Shown piece after piece: positions 1-5,431 of a stretch of DNA of 5,431 bases. Under the pieces are notes generated by a model that did no database searches, was not told the DNA's origin, and saw only the letters and a program-made list of their open reading frames with translations. The position numbers and the translations under genes are program-made. This stretch comes from Candidatus Aminicenantes bacterium UBA876 (GTDB lineage: Bacteria > Acidobacteriota > Aminicenantia > UBA2199): NCBI GenBank assembly GCA_002294665.1, contig DBFQ01000070.1, positions 1 through 5,431 of the forward strand, in the 5' to 3' direction. Each line of letters begins with the position of its first letter. Positions within the stretch are counted from its first letter, which is position 1.

Positions 1-1269
1 CCCGTTCTGGTGCAGTACGGAATTTTGGAAGGCCGGGGCCCGGGTTACGCACTGCGGTTGATCGCCATGATCCTGATGCTTCCCCTCATTCCCCTTGCCA
101 TCTCGGCGCTGGTGGTGATTCTATTGATGCGGGTAGTCAACCTCGGGCGCCACAAAGAAATCCTGGTCGTTGCCGGGACCCTGCTGCTGATGCTGCTGGC
201 CCTGCTGCCGCAATTTCTCATCCAAGAGCGTGATTCCGGCGAAACGAGCCTTTCCGATCGGCAATTGGTTACCCTGCTGACCGGGTCTGAAAAAATCACG
301 CGCCGCATCACCGCGGCTTTTCCCCCGGCCCGCTGGGCTGTTTCTCTACTGGACCCGGGCACGGACCGCGCCCGGGCCGTGATTCACCCGCTGTTGCTGA
401 GCGCGGTTTCCCTGGCGGCGTTCCTGTTGCTGCTGCTGATCGCGGAAAAGCTGTTCTACCACGGCCTGGTCGGCATCGATGAGAGTTCCGGCCGCAGGCG
501 GGCTAAGGCGTCCTCCCTGCGAACCGGATCGGGTAAACATCCCGTACGTGCGCTTTTCCTGCGCGAGCTGCGCCTGATGAACCGCGTCCCCATGTTCCTG
601 CTCAACGGCATGTATTCCATCCTGTTCATCCCGGTTTTTCTATTGGTGATGATCAGCACCGGGCACAGCGAAGCCGCCCGCCTGCTGGGAATGATCACAT
701 CCACCAACCCCGCCCTGGCGACCCTCGCCGTGGCCGCGGCGGGATTTCTCGCCGGAGTCATGAACGGCACGGCGTCATCCGCCGTTTCCCGTGAAGGCCA
801 TAGTTTCTGGATATCGCGCGTGATCCCGGTTCACTGGCGCCTGCAGATTCAGGCCAAGTTCATGCACGCCGCAGCCGTGGCCGGGCTGGGAATCGCGCTG
901 ACAACCGTGATGATGGGCATCGCCCTCAGCCTTCGCTGGTGGATCGCCGCCATGGGAGGCGCGATGGCCCTGACCGCGGCGGCGGGTTCGATCAGCCTGG
1001 GCCTGCTGATCGACCTGTCCAGACCTCTGCTCGACTGGATTTCCCCGCAACGGGCCATCAAGCAGAACCTGAACGTCTTTTTTTCGCTGCTGCTGAACCT
1101 GGCTCTGCTTTTCCTGCTGGGTCTTCTGGCGATCCGCTTGAACCGAGGCGGCCTGTCTGGCGGTACAACGCTGCTGATTATGGAAGGAATCCTCATCATG
1201 TTCAGCCTGGCGTCCCTCCGGGTCCTGCTGCGCATTGGTCCGCGCCTGATGAACCGGGTTTCGCCCTGA
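1..1269 (+). CDS. ABC-2-type exporter permease-like membrane protein, 5'-truncated by the window edge
   Basis: This is a very hydrophobic protein whose reading frame is open to base 1. A GTG at base 10 could be a start, but no Shine-Dalgarno sequence is visible before it and the frame continues upstream, so the gene most likely begins outside the window. Counting from that GTG codon, membrane segments lie roughly at residues 17-40, 49-72, 129-147, 198-217, 235-252, 286-308, 311-333, 354-376 and 385-407. Two features recall the putative ABC exporter permease family (Pfam PF16949): a cytosolic FLRELRLMNRVPMFLLNG stretch near residues 183-200, and SAVSREGHSFWISRVIPV near 258-274, which resembles that family's Ser-Arg-Glu-Gly/Pro-Val motif. 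Such permeases sit in the inner membrane and pair with a separate ATPase, usually encoded next door; none is in this window and it could lie upstream. The substrate is unknown. The membrane-protein call is firm, the family moderate. Confidence 0.72.
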   Translation, partial: PVLVQYGILEGRGPGYALRLIAMILMLPLIPLAISALVVILLMRVVNLGRHKEILVVAGTLLLMLLALLPQFLIQERDSGETSLSDRQLVTLLTGSEKITRRITAAFPPARWAVSLLDPGTDRARAVIHPLLLSAVSLAAFLLLLLIAEKLFYHGLVGIDESSGRRRAKASSLRTGSGKHPVRALFLRELRLMNRVPMFLLNGMYSILFIPVFLLVMISTGHSEAARLLGMITSTNPALATLAVAAAGFLAGVMNGTASSAVSREGHSFWISRVIPVHWRLQIQAKFMHAAAVAGLGIALTTVMMGIALSLRWWIAAMGGAMALTAAAGSISLGLLIDLSRPLLDWISPQRAIKQNLNVFFSLLLNLALLFLLGLLAIRLNRGGLSGGTTLLIMEGILIMFSLASLRVLLRIGPRLMNRVSP

Positions 1270-1288
1270 CCCGGCCGGCATCAACCGG
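1254..1288. other. Small hairpins at the convergent gene junction
   Basis: Two short inverted repeats span the 11-bp gap between the convergent permease and DUF3810 genes. CCGGGT (1254-1259) pairs with ACCCGG (1269-1274) across a 9-nt loop that includes the permease stop codon. CCGG (1275-1278) can pair with CCGG (1285-1288) around a 6-nt loop. Neither is followed by a T-run on either strand, so these are not classical intrinsic terminators. They may slow or protect transcript ends, or be chance in GC-rich DNA. Confidence 0.25.
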
Positions 1289-2354
1289 ATACGCCTTTGG
1301 CGGCGGACCGGCGCCAGGCGCGCAGCAAGGCGGGAAACGAATCGTAACTGAGCACACCGGCGCTTACACCCTGGCTGCGCAGGTAGAGGTGGTTGACATG
1401 ACGGGCCGCGCTCATTAATCGGCCCCTGTATCGTTGCCAATGCATGCGCAACGATTCCTGGTCGGTCCGCACCACGGCATCAAGCCGCTTTTGCAGAGCG
1501 ACAGCGGCGTCGTGATCGGCGCGCAAAGCCGGTCCATACAGATAATCCCACCAGGCCAGGTGGGCCGAGTAAGCCAGCGCCGCATCTGCCGACCGCGTAC
1601 AGGCCAGAAACGCCACCAGGTTGGCTTCACCCTCATCCGTAACCCCCCATGCATGCGCCAATTCGTGCGCCATCAGGAAAGGGCGGCTCACCGCGGGCAG
1701 GCCCGCGGGCAGGGTGGCGGCGCCGGTAAACGGGTTGTAGACTCCGGACACGCCAAATGCCTTGAGCACGACCCCGGGGTATAATGTCCGCACCCGCGGA
1801 CTTCCCACAGCGGGCCAGTCCATCTCCTGCAGGGTGGTTTTCACGGCGGCCCGGACGCGTTTTTCCAGCCCGGTTTTCGTCGAAGCGGGTTTCATCTCCA
1901 CCCACTTGTTCAACCCCGCCGCCGCCCGTTCCAGCTCATGGATCACCGCCTTTTCTTCCAGCGGGTCCAGGGGCAACGCCAACTGGTGACGCAGGGGAAT
2001 GCGCGCATAATTAAACCCCCACAAGACCAGGAACAATCCGGCAAGCGCCGACAGAAACGCCGCCAGCCCGAGCCCCATGCCGGTAAAACGGCGCAGAAGT
2101 GAATGAATGTTCCGGTTTCGCTTTCGCAGGCGACGAACAATCGCAAACAAGAGCAGCACCGTCAGCAGGTAAACCGCGGGAAACGGCAACAGGCCCAGGG
2201 AATTGTCCATTCCCAGGCGGATCAGGGGGAAAACGCCGCGGCCATACAACTCTTCAGCAAACCCCGGAACCCAGACCATGACCACACGCAACGCGATCAT
2301 GCCCAATCCGAAAACGATCCAGCCCAGGCGGCGGGATTGACGCGAAGCGGACAT
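1281..2354 (-). CDS. DUF3810-family membrane-anchored putative zinc metallopeptidase
   Basis: This 357-residue protein has three predicted N-terminal membrane segments (about residues 11-29, 52-72 and 92-115) and then a large soluble domain. The domain carries HELAH at 230-234, with E243 in the following EGEAN stretch (241-245). This is a gluzincin-like arrangement in which two His and a downstream Glu bind zinc and the Glu of HELAH is the catalytic base. The layout (membrane anchor, an FNYARIP-type motif at 114-120, VYNPFTG at 205-211, HELAH, then EAN and AFLAC) matches DUF3810 (Pfam PF12725), whose members are predicted peptidases of unknown substrate. The start is supported by GGAGG at 2359-2363, four bases before the ATG. 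The gene converges on the permease and diverges from the secreted-protein gene, so it is probably transcribed alone. All key residues are present, so it looks intact. Proteolytic activity is inferred from the motif only. Confidence 0.86.
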   Translation of the reverse strand: MSASRQSRRLGWIVFGLGMIALRVVMVWVPGFAEELYGRGVFPLIRLGMDNSLGLLPFPAVYLLTVLLLFAIVRRLRKRNRNIHSLLRRFTGMGLGLAAFLSALAGLFLVLWGFNYARIPLRHQLALPLDPLEEKAVIHELERAAAGLNKWVEMKPASTKTGLEKRVRAAVKTTLQEMDWPAVGSPRVRTLYPGVVLKAFGVSGVYNPFTGAATLPAGLPAVSRPFLMAHELAHAWGVTDEGEANLVAFLACTRSADAALAYSAHLAWWDYLYGPALRADHDAAVALQKRLDAVVRTDQESLRMHWQRYRGRLMSAARHVNHLYLRSQGVSAGVLSYDSFPALLRAWRRSAAKGVSG

Positions 2355-2358
2355 TCAC

Positions 2359-2363
2359 CCTCC
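2359..2363 (-). promoter_or_regulatory. Shine-Dalgarno site of the DUF3810 gene
   Basis: On the minus strand the sequence reads GGGAGGGTGAATG. GGAGG lies four bases before the ATG at 2354-2352, which supports this start. Confidence 0.6.
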
Positions 2364-2420
2364 CGCCCCTGAATACCACGATGAGAGCAGATTTTCCATC
2401 CCCTATGCGGGTCCGGGGGC

Positions 2421-2435
2421 AAAAAACATTTTTTT
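2421..2435. other. A/T-rich block in the divergent intergenic region
   Basis: Six A residues (2421-2426), then CA, then seven T residues (2429-2435) stand out in otherwise GC-rich DNA. They lie 66-80 bases upstream of the DUF3810 start codon. Such a block can bend DNA or ease promoter opening, and part of it could serve a minus-strand promoter (GATAAA-like reading just beside it). I found no convincing -35 element to go with it, so no promoter is claimed. Confidence 0.3.
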
Positions 2436-2463
2436 ATCCATTCGCGGCCGGGCCCAGCCAGGA

Positions 2464-2478
2464 ATTTTAACGTAAAAT
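2464..2478. promoter_or_regulatory. Perfect inverted repeat, possible operator or divergent promoter element
   Basis: ATTTTA (2464-2469), ACG (2470-2472), TAAAAT (2473-2478) form a perfect 6-bp inverted repeat around a 3-bp centre. It lies between the divergent DUF3810 and secreted-protein genes. Each arm read outward is TAAAAT, one base from the sigma-70 -10 consensus, so it could be a regulator-binding dyad or a back-to-back pair of -10 hexamers. No good -35 sequence lies at the usual 16-18 bp from either arm, which weakens the promoter reading. Confidence 0.35.
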
Positions 2479-2506
2479 GAGACACAATCCTCGCAGAAAA
2501 TATGAA
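2479..2506 (+). promoter_or_regulatory. Weak candidate sigma-70 promoter for the secreted-protein gene
   Basis: GAGACA (2479-2484) matches four of six bases of the -35 consensus. TATGAA (2501-2506) matches four of six of the -10 consensus at a 16-bp spacing. Transcription from here would begin near 2513 and give a leader of about 45 bases before the ATG at 2557. TATGAA recurs ten bases later (2511-2516). Both hexamers are poor and the lineage's promoter rules are unknown, so this is only a candidate. Confidence 0.25.
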
Positions 2507-2543
2507 ATCGTATGAAGCCTGAAGGTGACCTCCAGGGGGAAGA

Positions 2544-2549
2544 AAGGAG
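2544..2549 (+). promoter_or_regulatory. Shine-Dalgarno site that fixes the start of the secreted-protein gene
   Basis: AAGGAG ends seven bases before the ATG at 2557, an ideal spacing. It selects this ATG over the in-frame ATG at 2512, which has no such site and would put 15 charged residues ahead of the signal peptide. Confidence 0.85.
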
Positions 2550-2556
2550 AAAAAAA

Positions 2557-3321
2557 ATGAAAAAACTGGTGTTTGCATTTGTCGCCGTATCACTGGCCTG
2601 CATTCCGCTGACGGCCCAGGCCGTCAAGGCAATAAAAATGCCGATCAAGGCCACAACGGTCCAGGTGTTGCAACCTGATGCCGCAACAACCTGGATCCCC
2701 GGCCAGAACGTCAGCGTGCGTTGGATCCCTTTGAGACCCCTGGCCATGTCAAAGGCCACGGTGTCGATCTATCTTTTTCCGGCCTTCCCTTCGCTGACAA
2801 AACCCGTCCAAATTCTTTTGGCCGGGGATGTGAGAGACACGGGGATCTGGAGCGGAGTCCTTACGGGAAAAGACCGCATTTCCGAGGGTCAATTCCGCGT
2901 TTCCGTAATCCGAAATGGAGAGAAGGGAATTAGCGCGGCGTTCCGCGTGTTGAAATCGCCGCCCAGACCCGACCTGGTTGGCTCATTCGACTATGTCAGC
3001 CCATCTTATGAACCTTCCGATGGCACATTCATGGGCTGGAACGTGTCATTCACCTTTACCAACCTCCAGCACGCTCTCGCACCCATTGCTTCCGGAGCGA
3101 CATTGTGGTGGCGCATTGAGAGTCAGGCTGATCCCGCCGTTTTCTTTGAGCAGCAGATCACCGGGGTAGAACTGGGGCAACTGCACGCAGAAGGCCACGT
3201 CCAAGTCTACTGGGGACTGGACCAGGACACTCGCATGCCCCTGCCGTGGAAGCTGACGATCGACAGCAAGGGCCACATCGCGGAAAGAGACGAAGCCAAC
3301 AACGTGACGATCCATCATTGA
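2557..3321 (+). CDS. Exported protein with Kre9/Knh1-like and CARDB-like domains
   Basis: This 254-residue protein has a classic export signal: Lys2-Lys3, a hydrophobic core at about 4-19, and a likely signal peptidase I cleavage after TAQA at residue 22. Residues about 36-131 look like the Kre9/Knh1 N-terminal domain (PF10342), an Ig-like fold. The evidence is VQVLQPDAATTWIPGQNVSVRW, then an SIYLF strand, DTGIWSG near 94-100, and GQFRVSVI near 111-118. Residues about 138-250 resemble a CARDB adhesion module (PF07705): it opens with RPDLVGSF and closes with ERDEANN at 243-249, the typical acidic/Asn-Asn ending. No enzyme motif, C-terminal anchor or sorting tag is visible. The protein probably acts at or outside the cell envelope, perhaps in binding or adhesion; that role is inferred from the modules. 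SLAC at 12-15 could be read as a weak lipobox, giving a lipoprotein instead. The gene stands alone on its strand. Confidence 0.82.
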   Translation: MKKLVFAFVAVSLACIPLTAQAVKAIKMPIKATTVQVLQPDAATTWIPGQNVSVRWIPLRPLAMSKATVSIYLFPAFPSLTKPVQILLAGDVRDTGIWSGVLTGKDRISEGQFRVSVIRNGEKGISAAFRVLKSPPRPDLVGSFDYVSPSYEPSDGTFMGWNVSFTFTNLQHALAPIASGATLWWRIESQADPAVFFEQQITGVELGQLHAEGHVQVYWGLDQDTRMPLPWKLTIDSKGHIAERDEANNVTIHH

Positions 3322-3544
3322 AAGGGATTGAAAAAATCCGGGTAGACCGAAACCGGGCCTCTCAGCAACAATTCATCCCCCCATGTTCAGTCCATGAGCC
3401 GACAGGTTTGGTTCACAGGCCGGCTCCGGATTGCCTGCCAGGCGGAAGATTGGAAAACAAGCATGATGGGCAACAACGAAAGCCCGGTGCCGCCACGCAT
3501 TCCGCAGCTGCAGCTCTCCCCCTGCACCCTGACATCCGGATCGT
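3322..3544. other. Convergent intergenic spacer with small hairpins, no gene seen
   Basis: Between the secreted-protein gene and alr I see no credible gene. Just after the upstream stop, GGATT (3325-3329) pairs with AATCC (3335-3339) around a 5-nt GAAAA loop, but no T-run follows. CAGGC (3416-3420) can pair with GCCTG (3433-3437), and a 10-bp palindrome AGCTGCAGCT lies at 3506-3515. GGTGCCG (3486-3492) is inverted as CGGCACC (3548-3554) within the end of alr. Convergent transcripts must end in this area, but no classical intrinsic terminator is present for either strand; factor-dependent ending is possible. Confidence 0.4.
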
Positions 3545-4708
3545 TTACGGCACCACCAGCCTGGGGGTATCCGGGGGAAGGCGGGAAAGAAGTTCGTAGT
3601 TCAGCTGGTCGTTAAACTCGGCAAAGGATGCCAGGCTGATCTCCTGATCCCCCTGCCGTCCAATCAGGACTACTTCGTCTCCGGCACAGACATCACTGAT
3701 TCCGGTTACGTCAGCCAGCAACATGTTCATGTTGACCATACCGATCACCGGCGCCCGGCGCCCGTGGATCAGTACGCGTCCCTGGTTGCTCAAGGAGCGG
3801 CTGTAGCCATGGGAATAGCCCACAGGGACCACGGCAACCCGTTTTTCCTCTTCCGCCAGAGTGGATGTACCGTAACTGATGAATTCGCCGGCCGGGACCC
3901 GCTTGAGCGCCATGATGCGGCTTTTCCAGCTCAGTACCCGTCGCAGTTTCAGGGCCAGCCCCTGGCGACGGTTCCGGTAATGAACCTGGATCTCCCGCGT
4001 GGGCCAGAAACCGTATTGAAGGATACCGATCCGCACCATGTCCATGCGCGTGCGCGGATAGGCAATGGCCGCGGCCGAGCAGGCGGTGTGACGGATTTGC
4101 GGGCGCACGCCATGATCTTCAAGCCAGCGGCACACGCGTTCAAAGCGGATAATCTGGCGCCTCACACGTACGTGGTTGGCGATACTTTCCGCTCCGGCGT
4201 AATGCGTACATACTCCCCGCACCCGCACTTCGTCTTTCCAGCGCCGCAGCAACTCCACCGCCCCTTTCAATTGACTCCGATCCAGGCCGGTACGGTTCAT
4301 GCCGGTTTCCACTTCCAGGTGAACCCGGGCCGCCCGCCCGTATTTTCGCCCCGCCAGGGCCGCGGCCTCAAGGCGCGACAGGTCGAACACGAAAAAATCC
4401 ACACCTTCCCGTACCGCCCATTCCAGGTCGGTATCACTCAGCCAGCCCATGATCATGACCTCAGTATCCGCCCGCTTGACCGCTGCCACCCGCCGCGCTT
4501 CATCGCCGCTGAAAACCGAAAAATGGCTGACCCCTTCATCTTCGACAAGGGGAACAAAAGCTTCGATGCCATGTCCGTATGCGTTGGCCTTCACGACGGA
4601 AGATATGCGCACGTCCGGGCCCAGGAACTCTCTGATGCATTCCAGGTTCTGCGCGATGGCGTTGCGGCTGATCTCAATCGTGGATGTGTGGGAACCATTA
4701 CGGCACAT
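3545..4708 (-). CDS. alr: Alanine racemase (PLP-dependent, fold type III)
   Basis: The predicted enzyme interconverts L- and D-alanine in the cytosol, supplying D-alanine for peptidoglycan. At 387 residues it has full family length. The PLP lysine is K40 in VVKANAYGHG (38-47). The expected partners are present: R139 in ETGMNRTG, H169 in THYAG, S211 in HTACSAA, R226 in MVRIGI (contacting the PLP ring nitrogen), and the second catalytic base Y298 in VGYSHGYSR. Three positions are atypical. E132 sits where many family members have a carbamylated Lys. NMNM (326-329) replaces the common CMDQ substrate-site motif. PPDTPR (378-383) lacks the C-terminal Tyr that contacts phosphate in some homologues. 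These may mark an alr subfamily rather than loss of function. The ATG at 4708 has GGAGG six bases ahead and overlaps the upstream M20 gene by 11 bp, implying one operon. A different amino-acid specificity is possible. Confidence 0.92.
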   Translation of the reverse strand: MCRNGSHTSTIEISRNAIAQNLECIREFLGPDVRISSVVKANAYGHGIEAFVPLVEDEGVSHFSVFSGDEARRVAAVKRADTEVMIMGWLSDTDLEWAVREGVDFFVFDLSRLEAAALAGRKYGRAARVHLEVETGMNRTGLDRSQLKGAVELLRRWKDEVRVRGVCTHYAGAESIANHVRVRRQIIRFERVCRWLEDHGVRPQIRHTACSAAAIAYPRTRMDMVRIGILQYGFWPTREIQVHYRNRRQGLALKLRRVLSWKSRIMALKRVPAGEFISYGTSTLAEEEKRVAVVPVGYSHGYSRSLSNQGRVLIHGRRAPVIGMVNMNMLLADVTGISDVCAGDEVVLIGRQGDQEISLASFAEFNDQLNYELLSRLPPDTPRLVVP

Positions 4709-5431
4709 ACCGATCCTCCACCAGCAGGCCCCGATAAATTGCGCTAAACACGGCCACTCCCGGAGCGATCAACTCATCGGGAAAATCATATTCCGGGTTG
4801 TGCAGACGCGGGTGATCCTCTCCCGCGCCCAGGCCGAAGAGCGCCGCCGGGCAGATGCGGGTGAAATGAGCGAAATCCTCGGACCAGCGAAAAGGCGCAG
4901 GGACTTCGACCAGCGAAAGGGATTGCTTTCGCGCCGCGGCGCACACCCGCTCCAATGCTTCAGCAGCATTGTGCGTGACGGGAAAATCCTCCACGGCTTC
5001 CAGCCGCATGCGCAGCCCGGCGGCAGCTGCCGCTTCCCGGGCCAGCTGTTCACCGGCGGCAAAGAGTTGCTCCATGTCGCGGTCGCTATGGGTCCGCAAT
5101 GTGGCCATGACGACCGCTTCACCCGGGGCGGTGCCGAAAGCCACATCTCCCAGGCGGGCATGCACAACGGTCGCGAGGCCAAAACCCGGGATTCCCGAAG
5201 TTCGTGGCAGGTCGGGTATCCCCGTGAGCAGGTGCGACACCGCTGACGCCGGTGAAACACCGTTTTCCGGTTCTCCGGCGTGAGCGGTACGGCCATTGAG
5301 CCGGATCACCAGCCCCCGTGACGCGGCCGCGAACGCACCCCGGCGCCACACAACATGCCCCAGGGGAAATCCCGGCAGGTTGTGCAGGGCAAAGGCCATG
5401 TCCGGACGGATTTTTTCAAAGGCCGGGTCCG
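4698..5431 (-). CDS. M20D-family amidohydrolase/metallopeptidase, N-terminus beyond the window
   Basis: The frame is open to the right edge of the window; about 243 C-terminal residues are visible and the first metal-binding motifs lie outside. Numbering from the first complete codon, ALHNLPGFPLG (14-24) carries a conserved family His-Asn. GRTAHAGEPENG (46-57) is the dimerisation-domain segment with its conserved His50. RWSEDFAHF (181-189) is the typical SEDF motif. LHNPEYDFPDE (209-219) contains the C-terminal metal ligand His210. M20D enzymes hydrolyse N-acyl amino acids (hippurate, indole-acetyl amino acids, N-acetyl-diaminopimelate) with two divalent metals. The sequence does not settle the substrate. 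The downstream partner alr, overlapping by 11 bp, makes amino-acid or cell-wall precursor metabolism plausible. An N-acetyl-diaminopimelate deacetylase is one candidate; a general N-acyl-amino-acid amidohydrolase is another. The ATG at 5399 is internal, because DPAFEKIRPD precedes it in frame and matches the family. Confidence 0.88.
   Translation of the reverse strand, partial: DPAFEKIRPDMAFALHNLPGFPLGHVVWRRGAFAAASRGLVIRLNGRTAHAGEPENGVSPASAVSHLLTGIPDLPRTSGIPGFGLATVVHARLGDVAFGTAPGEAVVMATLRTHSDRDMEQLFAAGEQLAREAAAAAGLRMRLEAVEDFPVTHNAAEALERVCAAARKQSLSLVEVPAPFRWSEDFAHFTRICPAALFGLGAGEDHPRLHNPEYDFPDELIAPGVAVFSAIYRGLLVEDRYVP
4715..4719 (-). promoter_or_regulatory. Shine-Dalgarno site of alr inside the M20 gene
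   Basis: On the minus strand GGAGG lies six bases before the alr ATG (4708-4706) and within the last codons of the M20 gene, which stops at 4700-4698. It fixes the alr start and suggests that ribosomes finishing the M20 gene can reload onto alr. Confidence 0.8.

Noticed and set aside
181..210. CTG-rich stretch resembling a triplet repeat
   Set aside because: It encodes a leucine-rich membrane segment with interspersed Met, Ala and Pro codons; it is codon preference, not a tandem repeat.
775..1440. Minus-strand open frame (221 codons) opposite the permease gene
   Set aside because: The translation is Gln/Arg-rich and low in complexity, overlaps two recognised genes, and is the antisense shadow of leucine- and alanine-rich codons.
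2512..2556. Upstream in-frame ATG for the secreted-protein gene
   Set aside because: It would add a charged 15-residue stretch before the signal peptide and lacks a ribosome site, while the ATG at 2557 has AAGGAG at ideal spacing.
3394..3615. Small plus-strand frame (73 codons) in the convergent spacer
   Set aside because: It has no good Shine-Dalgarno site or recognisable motif, and it runs into the 3' end of alr on the opposite strand.
3764..4747. Long plus-strand open frame (327 codons) opposite alr
   Set aside because: It lies antisense to a strongly recognised alanine racemase. It has no family motif or convincing ribosome site and is rich in His, Arg and Pro, as expected of a shadow frame in GC-rich coding DNA.
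4449..5246. Plus-strand open frame (265 codons) opposite the alr/M20 junction
   Set aside because: It is antisense to two well-supported genes with conserved motifs and shows no recognisable domain.
5397..5399. ATG as the start of the M20 gene
   Set aside because: The reading frame continues to the window edge with family-like sequence (DPAFEKIRPD) before it, and a start here would remove the catalytic N-terminal part.

Overview
The window reads as ordinary chromosomal sequence from a GC-rich bacterium (judged by eye, not counted). It holds five protein-coding genes and no RNA gene, insertion sequence, CRISPR array or phage feature. Clear Shine-Dalgarno sequences precede the three starts visible inside the window. 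One gene encodes an exported protein built of Kre9/Knh1-like and CARDB-like modules. That fits a Gram-negative environmental lineage such as Acidobacteriota/Aminicenantota or a Bacteroidota-related group, but this placement is a low-confidence inference from gene style, not from a marker gene.

Layout from left to right: (1) bases 1-1269, plus strand, the 3' part of a polytopic membrane protein resembling permease subunits of ABC-2-type exporters (PF16949-like); its beginning lies before the window. (2) After an 11-bp gap, 1281-2354 on the minus strand, a complete DUF3810-type membrane protein with an HELAH zinc-metallopeptidase motif. (3) A 202-bp divergent intergenic region (2355-2556) with an A/T-rich block and a perfect inverted repeat. 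(4) 2557-3321, plus strand, a secreted two-domain protein (Kre9/Knh1-like, then CARDB-like). (5) A 223-bp convergent spacer (3322-3544) in which I see only small hairpins and no gene. (6) 3545-4708, minus strand, an alanine racemase (alr). (7) 4698 to the window end, minus strand, the C-terminal two thirds or so of an M20D-family amidohydrolase. Its stop codon overlaps the start of alr by 11 bp.

The only firm functional grouping is the M20 amidohydrolase-alr pair, transcribed leftward and apparently translationally coupled; it suggests amino-acid or peptidoglycan-precursor metabolism, for example N-acyl-amino-acid or N-acetyl-diaminopimelate deacylation plus D-alanine supply. The other three genes are neighbours on alternating strands with no demonstrated link. 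I found no convincing sign of a new multi-gene system. The points most worth checking are the unusual active-site residues of the racemase, the exported Kre9/CARDB protein, and the symmetric element between the divergent genes.
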